Of a stretch of DNA of 64,000 nt, positions 27,388-35,143 are shown piece by piece. The notes beneath the pieces are model-generated. The model made no database searches, was not told the origin of the DNA, and saw only the letters and a list, made by a program, of their open reading frames with translations. Source of the DNA: Treponema parvum. GTDB lineage: Bacteria > Spirochaetota > Spirochaetia > Treponematales > Treponemataceae. Numbering within the stretch: position 1 is the first letter of the stretch; each line of letters opens with the position of its first letter. The stretch covers positions 1,302,001-1,366,000 of the forward strand of contig NZ_CP054257.1 of NCBI RefSeq assembly GCF_017893945.1, in the 5' to 3' direction. Position numbers and translations under genes: made by a program.

Positions 27388-28539
27388 TTAGCGGTTTTGC
27401 ATGGAATTTTCCAAATTATCCAGCATATCGTTTACCGCAGGATTATGTATGCCGAACGCTTGAAAACTTTTCAATACGTCTGCAGCGTCCTGCATTCTGT
27501 TGATCTTTACGTAACAATCCGCAAGGTCTATATACGGTCTGTAATTTTTAGGATCGTTTCGTATTAGGCTTTTAAGACGCTCGATAGCTTCCTCGTATCT
27601 GCCTTCGCCCTTGTATATGAGGGCAAGGCCCAGAACCGCGTATATGTCGAAGTCTATGTCCATAGCCTTTGTGTAATATTCTTCCGCTTTGCGATAATCT
27701 CCGGTATTGCGGTATGCGTCTCCGGCGCGGGTGAGGATAACTTTGTTTTCAGGATCCATTTCAAGGATCTTATTCCAATATTCAACGGAACGGAATTGTT
27801 GGTTCATCCCTCTGTAGCAGTCGGCTAAGCCGAACAGAGCGTAAAAATTTTTAGGATCGAGTTTTAGAGCGCGTTCAAAAAAGTATACACCTTCAGAAAA
27901 AGTCTTAAGTTTGCGGTGGCAGTTTCCTATCGAAGTTAAAATTCTTATGTCTGCCGACTTTGGGTTCAACTCGAACATCTTAGTCCAATAATATAGGGCG
28001 TCGCGATATTCTTTAAAATCGTAATGGAGATGTCCCAAGCCTATAAGCGCATATGCGTTGTTGCTTTCCATGTTAAGAACATTTAAATAAAGCTGCTTTG
28101 ATTTTTTAAAATCTTTTATTTTACGGTAAGCGTCCGCCACTCTGGTAAGAACTGTTATGTTTTTGTCGTCATGGATAAGGTATTGTTCCCAAATTTCAAT
28201 CGCACGGTGATATTGATTTAAAGCCTTGTAACAGTCCGCTAGTCCGAACAGCGCATAATTATTGCCCGGATGCGACGACAGACACTGCGAATAGTATTTT
28301 ACGGCGTCTTTAAAATGATTGCGTTTCCGCTCCGTATCCCCAAGACCTACCAGAGCGTAATTGTTGTTTTCATCAAGTTCGAGAATGCTTTTGAATTCAT
28401 TTTCGGCTTCGTTCAGTTTATCTTCTTTAATAAACTGATAGCCTGATTTTGAAAGCTCGGATATCTTTACAAGCTTAGGATCCGCTTCGGCGTTTTGGTT
28501 TTCCTGCTCGGTTTTATGATCAGGGGATTGATCGGTCAT
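27388..28539 (-). CDS. TPR-repeat protein
   Basis: This 383-residue protein consists of about nine consecutive tetratricopeptide repeats from residue 30 onward, recognisable by recurring units such as NYALFGLADCYKALNQYHRA, NAYALIGLGHLHYDFKEYRD and FYALFGLADCYRGMNQQFRS. The spacing is 34-37 residues, with ALFGLADCY repeated almost exactly. No signal peptide is seen, so it is probably cytoplasmic and serves as a protein-protein scaffold. I start at the ATG at 28539, preceded by GGAG at 7 bases. A long hairpin (28556-28596) lies just upstream of that ribosome site. Partner and function are unknown. Confidence 0.88.
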   Translation of the reverse strand: MTDQSPDHKTEQENQNAEADPKLVKISELSKSGYQFIKEDKLNEAENEFKSILELDENNNYALVGLGDTERKRNHFKDAVKYYSQCLSSHPGNNYALFGLADCYKALNQYHRAIEIWEQYLIHDDKNITVLTRVADAYRKIKDFKKSKQLYLNVLNMESNNAYALIGLGHLHYDFKEYRDALYYWTKMFELNPKSADIRILTSIGNCHRKLKTFSEGVYFFERALKLDPKNFYALFGLADCYRGMNQQFRSVEYWNKILEMDPENKVILTRAGDAYRNTGDYRKAEEYYTKAMDIDFDIYAVLGLALIYKGEGRYEEAIERLKSLIRNDPKNYRPYIDLADCYVKINRMQDAADVLKSFQAFGIHNPAVNDMLDNLENSMQNR

Positions 28540-28555
28540 TTTAACTCCATTGAAA

Positions 28556-28596
28556 TTCAACAGTCTTCAAAATATCAATTTTGAAAGGCTGTTGAA
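28556..28596 (-). repeat. Long stem-loop in the leader of the TPR gene
   Basis: Reading the minus strand, TTCAACAGCC..TTCAAAAT pairs with ATTTTGAAGACTGTTGAA around a four-base loop. There are about 18 pairs with one bulged base and one G-U. No T run follows. It ends some 6-9 bases before the GGAG ribosome site. Confidence 0.6.
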
Positions 28597-28671
28597 TAGG
28601 TGCGCTCGTTGCGCACATATAATCAGCGACGTTTCGGCTTTGTCCGAAATGCTCAATGTCTGCGGCTAAGA

Positions 28672-29010
28672 TCATTCTTTTATCATTACCGATATTATTG
28701 AAGCTATTTTTTCCAGAATAGGTTCCGATCTTTTTTTATTATGTGCAAGCAAAAACAATTTAAGCGCGTCTATGCTCTTGTTCTTTTTAAGATAAACATC
28801 GCCGATCCTTGTAAGTCCGTCCGAATATCCTGTGGTTATAAAAATTCTTTTAGCTTCTTCGATCTTCCCCTCGTTGAGGAGTGTGTTGCCTTTTCTGTTT
28901 AATATAACCTTTTGGGCCGAAGTTAAGCCGTCAACGGGAGTATCCGTAACTTTTATAAAACCGCCCGAACTCGAAAGCGAGCTTATCTTATTTTTTAAAT
29001 CTTCCGTCAT
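28672..29010 (-). CDS. Small conserved-looking protein with TPR-like helices
   Basis: This 112-residue soluble protein contains FIKVTDTPVDGLTSAQKV, then two helical pairs (RKGNTLLNEGKIEEAKRIFI and GLTRIGDVYLKKNKSIDALKL) that read like one and a half TPR motifs. Its position, between rsmD and the TPR protein on the same strand, suggests a common transcript. I do not recognise a named family; spirochaete-specific occurrence would be my guess. The AGAG upstream of the ATG is a modest ribosome site. Confidence 0.75.
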   Translation of the reverse strand: MTEDLKNKISSLSSSGGFIKVTDTPVDGLTSAQKVILNRKGNTLLNEGKIEEAKRIFITTGYSDGLTRIGDVYLKKNKSIDALKLFLLAHNKKRSEPILEKIASIISVMIKE

Positions 29011-29161
29011 TAAATTTCTCTGCCAATAAAATACTTTTATCTTTGCTTCAATGGTATCACAAACAAATTTAATGTCAAGAATTTGTAAAACATATTGTAG
29101 AACATATGTAAAAAAATGTTTTATTCGTGCAAAGAATTCAATTCTTCGTCGCTGTAAACAA

Positions 29162-29743
29162 TTACTTTACGCCGTTTGCAGTTTCGCCCTGAATCTCCGG
29201 CGTTGATTTTTGATAAAAGTCGACTATTGACCGGCCGTAAACGCGGCGGTCGGTAAGTTTAAATGCCGCTATAGTGTCGGGCATATGGTGTTCTTCCGGC
29301 CTGTGAACCAAAACCGTGCCGCCTTCAATCAAAAGATCCCGTTTATATATCTGTTCGATAAGGTCTGTGTGAAATTTGTACGGGAAGGGCGGATCTAAAA
29401 AGATATAATCGAATTTATCTTTGCAGCGTTTTACAAAAAGTTCCACGGACGTAAAATGACATTGAATTTTAACGCCCATCTCTTTTTCCGTTATAAACAC
29501 GTTATCCAAAACCGTACGGATCTTTAATCTGTCCTTCTCGCAGAGTTCGACTTTTTTAGCTCCGCGTGAAACAGCTTCAATTGCAATCGTTCCCGATCCT
29601 GAAAACAAGTCGAGAAAAGACTTTCCGTCCAAATTTCCGAGCACTGCAAAGACGGATTCCCTCATGCGGTCCATCGCCGGGCGTATTATGCCATCAGGAC
29701 ACTTTATTATGCGCCCTTTTAAAACTCCTCCTGTGATCCGCAT
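29162..29743 (-). CDS. rsmD: 16S rRNA (guanine966-N2)-methyltransferase
   Basis: This 193-residue Rossmann-fold methyltransferase has MRITGGVLKGR at the start, RPAMDRMRESVFAVLG, the SAM-binding motif FLDLFSGSGTIAIEAVSRGA, and the catalytic DPPF in YIFLDPPFPYKF. These match RsmD, which modifies G966 of 16S rRNA in the assembling 30S particle. Its start codon shares one base with the stop of the ankyrin gene, so translation is coupled. Confidence 0.94.
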   Translation of the reverse strand: MRITGGVLKGRIIKCPDGIIRPAMDRMRESVFAVLGNLDGKSFLDLFSGSGTIAIEAVSRGAKKVELCEKDRLKIRTVLDNVFITEKEMGVKIQCHFTSVELFVKRCKDKFDYIFLDPPFPYKFHTDLIEQIYKRDLLIEGGTVLVHRPEEHHMPDTIAAFKLTDRRVYGRSIVDFYQKSTPEIQGETANGVK

Positions 29744-31344
29744 TAAAATCCGCCGTTCGGACTTAAAGCCCAGTATGTTTTATCTCTGTCAAGTTTTTTA
29801 TTTTTATTTGCATAGTCAAAAGCGGTTTTGCCTTCCCTCGATCTCAGACTTTTTTCGGCACCGTTTTGGAGTAAAAAAGCGATGGTTTCATTTTTGGAGC
29901 AGTTTTCAGCTGCAAGCATGAGAGGTGTTTTTCCGTCTATGTAAAATTGATTTATAGCAAGTTTGTTTTTTAGAAAGGCGTCGATTACAGCGGGAGACCT
30001 GTCGGAGCATATAGCCGAAATAAAAGAATCCTTTACTTCCTGTTCGTCCGGAGACCTGCCTTCAAGCAATAGATAAACTATATTTTCATTGTTTGAAAAA
30101 CATGAAGCCAATTGAAGAGCCGAAATGCCGTATTTGTTTTTAAGCTTGAGATCGGCGCCGTTTTCATATAAAAGTTTTAACGACGAATAGTCGCCGCCGT
30201 ATCGAGCGCACCACATCGCCGCAGTCCATCCGTCGCTGTCCGAAGCGTTTACATTTGCGCCGGAAAATATGAGGTTTTTTATGAGATCGGTGTCGCCGTC
30301 GGCTGCGGCCTTCATAAGCTGTGTGCGGCCGTGTTTATCGGCTTTGTTTGCGTCGGCTTTACTTGTAATTTTTGCGTTTACAATTCTGTCGGCCGTTTTT
30401 GTATCGTATTCTTTTTCTTCAGGAAAATCGTCAAACAAATAAACGGGAAAAAAACGGGCGGACACGGACACATTGCTTAAAGAAAATCCGCTTGAGACGC
30501 TGTCCTCAAGGCCGTCGGAATAGTCCTGCTCCCCGCCGGATGAATCTTTTTCGGCAAGACCGTCCGTTTCATTATCGCCGGTAACCGCGGCGGCTGCAGC
30601 TGCAATAGTTCCCGCTTCCATGGCGGAATGTTCTATATTGTTTTCGGTATTGGTTTCCGCATTGTCTTTTGCGGCTAAAGGATCTTGCGTTTCGGAATTT
30701 TTTGAAGCCGTTTCGTTTTCAGCCGGATCGGCGGCTAGTATTATAGCACCTGCAGCCGCTCCTGCGCCTATGACGGCATTTTCACCCGCAATCGCCGGCA
30801 CGGCTTCTTCTAAAGATAAAGAAGATCCGCTTTCCGCCGCACTTGCGTAAATATACTTTGTCTTTTTTTCCAACAGAGAAAGAATTTCAGGATTCTCCGA
30901 CGAATAGTCGAACGCGGTAAGACCGTTTTTGTCTTTTTTCAAAGCGAATCGCCGTCTTTGCCATGAAAAGTATCTGTCAAAATCCAATATCAATTCTACA
31001 ATTTCAGGATCGTTGTGTTTGCACGCGTACATAAGAGACGTAACGCCTTCCGAGTTTTTGTATGATGAAGAAACTCCGAATTTCAAAAGCAGCGCGACAA
31101 TATCTTTTTCACGGCCGGCTTCCAAAGCGATGTGCAAGAGATTGTTTTTCGTGCCGGGCGCCTTGTAATAAACAAGATCGATATTCTTCATCAATGATTT
31201 TTTTATTTCTTTTTGAGAGCCGGACTTTACCGTATCGGCGATATCGTTTCTTTTTCCTGATGAAAACAGAGGTAGGCACGAACACATAGCGATTAAAAAA
31301 AACAGAGCGAATGACAAATTTTTTTTCAACGGCCGTATTTTCAT
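29743..31344 (-). CDS. Ankyrin-repeat envelope protein with a low-complexity central linker
   Basis: This 533-residue protein starts with a signal sequence (LSFALFFLIAMCSCLPLF). Cysteines at 21 and 23 could serve as a lipidation site in the loose spirochaetal lipobox. One ankyrin block (about 45-165) contains NNLLHIALEAGREKDIVALL and SLMYACKHNDPEIVELIL. A second (about 335-530) contains GRTQLMKAAADGDTDLIKNL and GWTAAMWCARYGG. Between them residues about 170-320 are alanine, glutamate and asparagine rich. It is probably exported and holds other proteins in the periplasm. A strong promoter (31353-31380) ends only a few bases before the ATG. Confidence 0.85.
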   Translation of the reverse strand: MKIRPLKKNLSFALFFLIAMCSCLPLFSSGKRNDIADTVKSGSQKEIKKSLMKNIDLVYYKAPGTKNNLLHIALEAGREKDIVALLLKFGVSSSYKNSEGVTSLMYACKHNDPEIVELILDFDRYFSWQRRRFALKKDKNGLTAFDYSSENPEILSLLEKKTKYIYASAAESGSSLSLEEAVPAIAGENAVIGAGAAAGAIILAADPAENETASKNSETQDPLAAKDNAETNTENNIEHSAMEAGTIAAAAAAVTGDNETDGLAEKDSSGGEQDYSDGLEDSVSSGFSLSNVSVSARFFPVYLFDDFPEEKEYDTKTADRIVNAKITSKADANKADKHGRTQLMKAAADGDTDLIKNLIFSGANVNASDSDGWTAAMWCARYGGDYSSLKLLYENGADLKLKNKYGISALQLASCFSNNENIVYLLLEGRSPDEQEVKDSFISAICSDRSPAVIDAFLKNKLAINQFYIDGKTPLMLAAENCSKNETIAFLLQNGAEKSLRSREGKTAFDYANKNKKLDRDKTYWALSPNGGF

Positions 31345-31352
31345 CAGCTAAT

Positions 31353-31380
31353 ATTATAGTAGATAAAGTGTTGTGGTCAA
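31353..31380 (-). promoter_or_regulatory. Strong promoter before the ankyrin gene
   Basis: On the minus strand TTGACC, a 16-base spacer and a consensus TATAAT. The -10 box lies 8 bases from the ATG, which leaves almost no leader. Confidence 0.7.
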
Positions 31381-31496
31381 TCGGGGATAGAATGTTTGAG
31401 TCCCATATCCGCAACTCGCATGGAAAAATCCTTGTTTTTGAAAAAGCAGGGCGGCGGAATCGGGAGGCGACTTATTGAAATTCCTGAAAGTTCGCC

Positions 31497-31525
31497 TTGA
31501 CTGTCGCTCTTAAAATCAATATCAT
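31497..31525 (+). promoter_or_regulatory. Promoter of the rpsF-ssb-rpsR-rplI operon
   Basis: TTGACT (31497-31502), a 17-base spacer and TATCAT (31520-31525), each five of six to consensus. The leader is about 60 bases with a TAAGGAG ribosome site before rpsF; S6/S18 leader autoregulation is possible but not shown. Confidence 0.75.
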
Positions 31526-31591
31526 TAGGTTATCTTAAAAATCCCCCTTGGAGCTGCGTATGCGGCTTCCATATGTCCATAAGGAGTTAAT

Positions 31592-31885
31592 ATGAGAAAG
31601 TATGAGCTTATGGCTGTCTTCCCGGTAGACGAGGAGAAGTCAAAAAACGGTGCGGAATTGCTTCGCTCCGATTTGGCGCAATTCGGCGCGGAAATCGAAA
31701 AAGAAGAACCGTACGGTGATCGTGATTTGGCCTATGAAGTAAAAAAACAAAACCGAGGCCGTTATATTCTGTTTTCATTAAATATAAATCCCGGAAAACT
31801 AGAGGAAATTGACAGGAAATTTCATTTGAATGCCAATTTGCTCAAGTATCTTTTTGTTAGGATTGACGAAAAAAAAGCGCGTTGA
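31592..31885 (+). CDS. rpsF: 30S ribosomal protein S6
   Basis: This 97-residue protein begins MRKYELMAVFPVDEEKSKNG and includes GDRDLAYEVKKQNRGRYILF and LNANLLKYLFVRID, the conserved S6 core that binds 16S rRNA together with S18 on the platform of the 30S subunit. The length is normal. TAAGGAG lies 8 bases before the ATG. It opens the S6-SSB-S18-L9 operon, an order conserved in many bacteria. Confidence 0.97.
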   Translation: MRKYELMAVFPVDEEKSKNGAELLRSDLAQFGAEIEKEEPYGDRDLAYEVKKQNRGRYILFSLNINPGKLEEIDRKFHLNANLLKYLFVRIDEKKAR

Positions 31886-31935
31886 TTTGATAAGCGCAGG
31901 TCAATAAATAATTTATATCATGCACAGAGGTAAAA

Positions 31936-32403
31936 ATGACAGATCTTAATCATGTAACCATTATCGGCAGGCTTACGCGTGACGTCGGTACTGATGAGCG
32001 TTCTTTCGGATACCTTCCCAGCGGACAAGCGCGCGCTAATGTCAGCCTTGCCGTAAACCGCAGCCGTAAAAACGGCGATCAATGGGTGGATGAAGTAAGT
32101 TATTTTGACGTGACTATATGGGGAAAACAAGCGGAAAGCCTTAAACCGTATTTGACAAAAGGCAAACAGATTGCCGTTGAAGGTTATCTGCGGCAGGATC
32201 GATGGGAAAAAGACGGACAAAAAAACAGCAGGGTAACGATTACAGCTACGAATGTTCAGCTTTTAGGCGGAAAAACGGAATCCAATCAACAGAGCGGGGG
32301 ATATGTTCCGAAATTCCAACCCAAACAGGATACTATGCAGGATAACAATATGGATTCATTCGGCACCGATGCAAGCGCTTTCCCCGAGGATATTCCGTTT
32401 TAA
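31936..32403 (+). CDS. ssb: Single-stranded DNA-binding protein
   Basis: This 155-residue protein has an OB fold starting DLNHVTIIGRLTRDVGTD, with VNRSRKNGDQWVDEVSYFDV and a glutamine- and asparagine-rich linker. The C-terminal tip ends FPEDIPF, the acidic tail that recruits replication and repair proteins. It protects single-stranded DNA at the replication fork. An AGAGG ribosome site precedes the start. It lies between rpsF and rpsR, as in most bacteria. Confidence 0.96.
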   Translation: MTDLNHVTIIGRLTRDVGTDERSFGYLPSGQARANVSLAVNRSRKNGDQWVDEVSYFDVTIWGKQAESLKPYLTKGKQIAVEGYLRQDRWEKDGQKNSRVTITATNVQLLGGKTESNQQSGGYVPKFQPKQDTMQDNNMDSFGTDASAFPEDIPF

Positions 32404-32445
32404 AGAATATCCGTATATTTTTTTAAGTTTTATAGGGAGAAAATT

Positions 32446-32775
32446 ATGTCTGACGAAATACAGAATATCGCAATGGAAGATGTAGTAAACGACGATATGA
32501 ACGCTGTTGTGGCGCAGGATTCCGGACGTGAAAACGAAGGACGAGGCCACGGAAAGGGCGGAAAAACTTTTTTTCATAAAAAAGTCTGCCGTTTTTGTGC
32601 AAATAAAACAAAGATCGACTACAAAGAATCGGATGCGCTGCGCCGCTATACTACGGAGCGGGGAAAGATTCTTCCGCGCCGCATCACAGGCACATGCGCT
32701 AAGCACCAAAGGGAACTCGCCGTTGCGATTAAAAGAGCAAGGTCGATTTGTCTTTTGCCGTTTGTAGCCGACTAA
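32446..32775 (+). CDS. rpsR: 30S ribosomal protein S18 with an acidic N-terminal extension
   Basis: The S18 core runs from about residue 42 ([20 protein letters not shown]) through [20 protein letters not shown] to [14 protein letters not shown]. The first 40 residues are an extension rich in Asp, Asn, Glu and Gly ([17 protein letters not shown]) that is absent from typical S18 proteins of 75-90 residues. CRFC and TGTC retain cysteines of the zinc-type form. The ATG has an AGGGAG ribosome site. It pairs with S6 on the 30S platform; the role of the extension is unknown. Confidence 0.95.
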   Translation: MSDEIQNIAMEDVVNDDMNAVVAQDSGRENEGRGHGKGGKTFFHKKVCRFCANKTKIDYKESDALRRYTTERGKILPRRITGTCAKHQRELAVAIKRARSICLLPFVAD

Positions 32776-32842
32776 ATAAAATTAAGGCAAAGCGATCCGA
32801 CTCCTGGTGACGCAGCCTTTAAAAAAAATAGGAGCTTGTAAA

Positions 32843-33469
32843 ATGAAAGTTATTCTTAATAAAGACGTAAAATATCTTGGTGAAGAAGGGGATGTAAAAT
32901 CGGTAGCGAACGGATACGCCCGTAACTATCTTTTACCGCGCATGCTTGCGGTTCCTTACAATGAAGCGACCGTAGCTATTTTTGAAGGACGCAAGGCTGA
33001 AATCGAAGCGCGCAAAGAACAAAAGAGAAAGGATTCCGCAAGTCTTAAAGAAAGACTTGAACAGACCGCATTAGTGGCCGAAATGCCTGCCGGATCTAAC
33101 GGAAAACTTTACGGCGCCGTAAGCGCTTTGACCGTTGCAGAGCTTTTGCATAAAAACGGTTTTGAAATCGAACGCAAACGCATCGAAATTCCCGGCGTTA
33201 CGATCAAGTCTACCGGCAAGTATCATGTTACGATCAAACTGTATGAAGCGCAAACTGCGACGGTTGAACTGACCGTAAAAGCTCAGGAAACGGCTACTGA
33301 AGCGTCGCCGTCCGATAAAAAGAAAGAAAAAGGACGCCGCTTCTCCGAAGAAGCCCGCACAGAGACGCAGACCGAGGAAGCCTCATCTGAGCCCAAGCCT
33401 GAAGAGGCAAAGACCGAGCCTGTAGAGGAAGAAACTTCCGAAAGCGGAAGCGAAGCTGTCTCTTCATAA
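32843..33469 (+). CDS. rplI: 50S ribosomal protein L9 with a long acidic C-terminal tail
   Basis: I start at the ATG at 32843 (MKVILNKDVKYLGEEGDVKS), preceded by AGGAG at 8 bases; a longer frame from 32807 has no support. Residues 1 to about 150 are a normal L9 with VANGYARNYLLPRMLAVPYN, NGKLYGAVSALTVAELL and the C-terminal rRNA-binding domain. About 60 additional residues follow, almost all Glu, Thr, Ser, Lys and Pro (TETQTEEASSEPKPEEAKTE), with no sign of a fold. Usual L9 is about 150 residues. The tail may be a disordered protein-binding or solubility element. Confidence 0.95.
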   Translation: MKVILNKDVKYLGEEGDVKSVANGYARNYLLPRMLAVPYNEATVAIFEGRKAEIEARKEQKRKDSASLKERLEQTALVAEMPAGSNGKLYGAVSALTVAELLHKNGFEIERKRIEIPGVTIKSTGKYHVTIKLYEAQTATVELTVKAQETATEASPSDKKKEKGRRFSEEARTETQTEEASSEPKPEEAKTEPVEEETSESGSEAVSS

Positions 33470-33805
33470 TAAAAAATTATTTTGCCGCGAGTTTTTCGTA
33501 AAGAACTTGGGCTTGATTTTCCGTTTTAATTATCGAAGGCCGGCAACGCATAAATGTGAGTCCGGCCTTTATTATTGTGCACAAAGAGCGCACGAATGCG
33601 TCATTTTCTAAAATTGATATTTTCAGTAATGTCGCATTTTAGGGGAGGAGGCAACACCTTCGGCACTGTAAATAGTAACCGGCGCCGCTGAATACGCAGC
33701 TAAATAGGCGCGGCGCTTGGAGCTTCAGTTCGAATTTTCGGTGAGGTTGTCGATTTGGAAGGCTTTAACCGTTTTGCCGCGCAGTCGGTTTTGGGATAGC
33801 TTGTC
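33470..33805 (+). other. rplI-dnaB intergenic region
   Basis: These 336 bases hold no gene. I see a weak terminator-like hairpin (33536-33569, AAGGCCGG and CCGGCCTT with an 18-base loop, then TTATTATT). A near-perfect inverted repeat follows: AATGCGTCATT at 33595-33605 and AATGTCGCATT at 33628-33638. A GC-rich leader precedes dnaB. No convincing -35/-10 pair was found. Confidence 0.5.
33536..33573 (+). terminator. Candidate terminator of the rpsF-rplI operon
   Basis: An 8-base perfect stem (AAGGCCGG/CCGGCCTT) with an 18-base loop, followed by TTTATTATT. The loop is long and the T tract interrupted, so termination may be partial and dnaB could receive readthrough. Confidence 0.45.
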
Positions 33806-35131
33806 ATGGATAAGGTTTTAAAAGATAAAATTCCTCCTCACAATCTTGAAGCCGAACAGGCCACTTTGGGCGCTCTTCTTTTGGATTGGGGCGCAATATC
33901 CGATGTTGCGGTATATTTAAAACCCGATAATTTTTATTCCGTTCAAAATAAAACGATTTACCGAGCGATGATTTCCATGGCGCTGCAAAACATCCACGGC
34001 GATACGCTGACGTTAATAAATGAACTGACTAAAACCGGCGAACTTGAACAGGCAGGAGGAACGGCTTATATTGCAGCGCTTACCGATACGGTGCCGACAA
34101 GCGCAAATATAGATTATTATGCCGGCATAGTGATGGACGCGGCGATCCGCAGAGAACTTATCCTTATAGCGGGGGAATTAAAGGCGTCTTCTTTTGATGA
34201 GACAAAAAACAGCAAGCACATTCTTGAAGAGGCTGAAAAGAAGATTTTTAATATCACAGAAAGAAATCAAACTACCGAAATCAACGGTATGAAGCAGGTG
34301 GTCAACGATACCATAGCCTTGATTGAAAAACGCATAGAAAATAAAAGCGGTTATACGGGAATCCCCTCAGGATTTTTGCATTTGGACAGCATGACAAGCG
34401 GTTTCCAAAATCAGGAGCTTATTATAATAGGAGCGCGCCCTTCGATGGGAAAGACCGCTATGGCTCTTTCAATGATACAGTACATAGCCGTAGATAAAAA
34501 AATCCCATGCGGTTTTTTTACGCTTGAAATGTCCTACGCGCAAATCGGGCAGCGCCTTTTATCTCAAGTGTCGCGCGTTCCAGGCGGAAAAATCAGATCC
34601 GGAATGCTGACATTGCAGGATCTTCAAAAGATACAGGACGCGGCGGGGCTTTGCTATCAGGCGCCGCTGTACATCGTCGATACGCCGAATATGCAACTTT
34701 TAGATCTTCGCGCGATGGCGCGCCGTATGGTTATAAATCAGCAGGTAAAAATAATTTTTGTGGATTATATAGGCCTTATTACTACTGAAAACTCAGCAGC
34801 TCCAGTTTATGAGCAGGTTTCGGAAATTTCAAAGTCGCTGAAAGCCTTGGCGCGTGAATTGAACATTCCCATAGTTGTCTTGTGTCAGCTTGCCAGGGAC
34901 GCGGAAGGCAACGAACCCAATCTTGCCCAGCTCAGAGGTTCGGGTTCTATCGAGCAAGACGCCGACGTCGTAATGTTCATTCACAGAGAACGAAAAAAAG
35001 CCGATGAGACGGAGCAGCAGCAAGTTTTAAATGTGAAGCTGATCATCGCAAAGCAACGAAACGGTCCTATCGGAGATGTAGAACTTTTGTTTTTGCCTTC
35101 AGTTACGCGCTTTGAAAACATTGCAAAATAG
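33806..35131 (+). CDS. dnaB: Replicative DNA helicase DnaB
   Basis: This 441-residue protein has the N-terminal primase-interacting domain (LEAEQATLGALLLDWGAI) and the RecA-like motor. The Walker A lies in IIGARPSMGKTAMALSM near residue 215, FFTLEMSYAQIGQRLLS follows, and the Walker B in KIIFVDYIGLI. The arginine-finger region is LRGSGSIEQDADVVMFIHRE. It unwinds the fork as a hexamer. The length is normal and no intein is present. The ribosome site GGGATA is weak. Confidence 0.97.
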   Translation: MDKVLKDKIPPHNLEAEQATLGALLLDWGAISDVAVYLKPDNFYSVQNKTIYRAMISMALQNIHGDTLTLINELTKTGELEQAGGTAYIAALTDTVPTSANIDYYAGIVMDAAIRRELILIAGELKASSFDETKNSKHILEEAEKKIFNITERNQTTEINGMKQVVNDTIALIEKRIENKSGYTGIPSGFLHLDSMTSGFQNQELIIIGARPSMGKTAMALSMIQYIAVDKKIPCGFFTLEMSYAQIGQRLLSQVSRVPGGKIRSGMLTLQDLQKIQDAAGLCYQAPLYIVDTPNMQLLDLRAMARRMVINQQVKIIFVDYIGLITTENSAAPVYEQVSEISKSLKALARELNIPIVVLCQLARDAEGNEPNLAQLRGSGSIEQDADVVMFIHRERKKADETEQQQVLNVKLIIAKQRNGPIGDVELLFLPSVTRFENIAK

Positions 35132-35143
35132 TAAACCTTTTTG

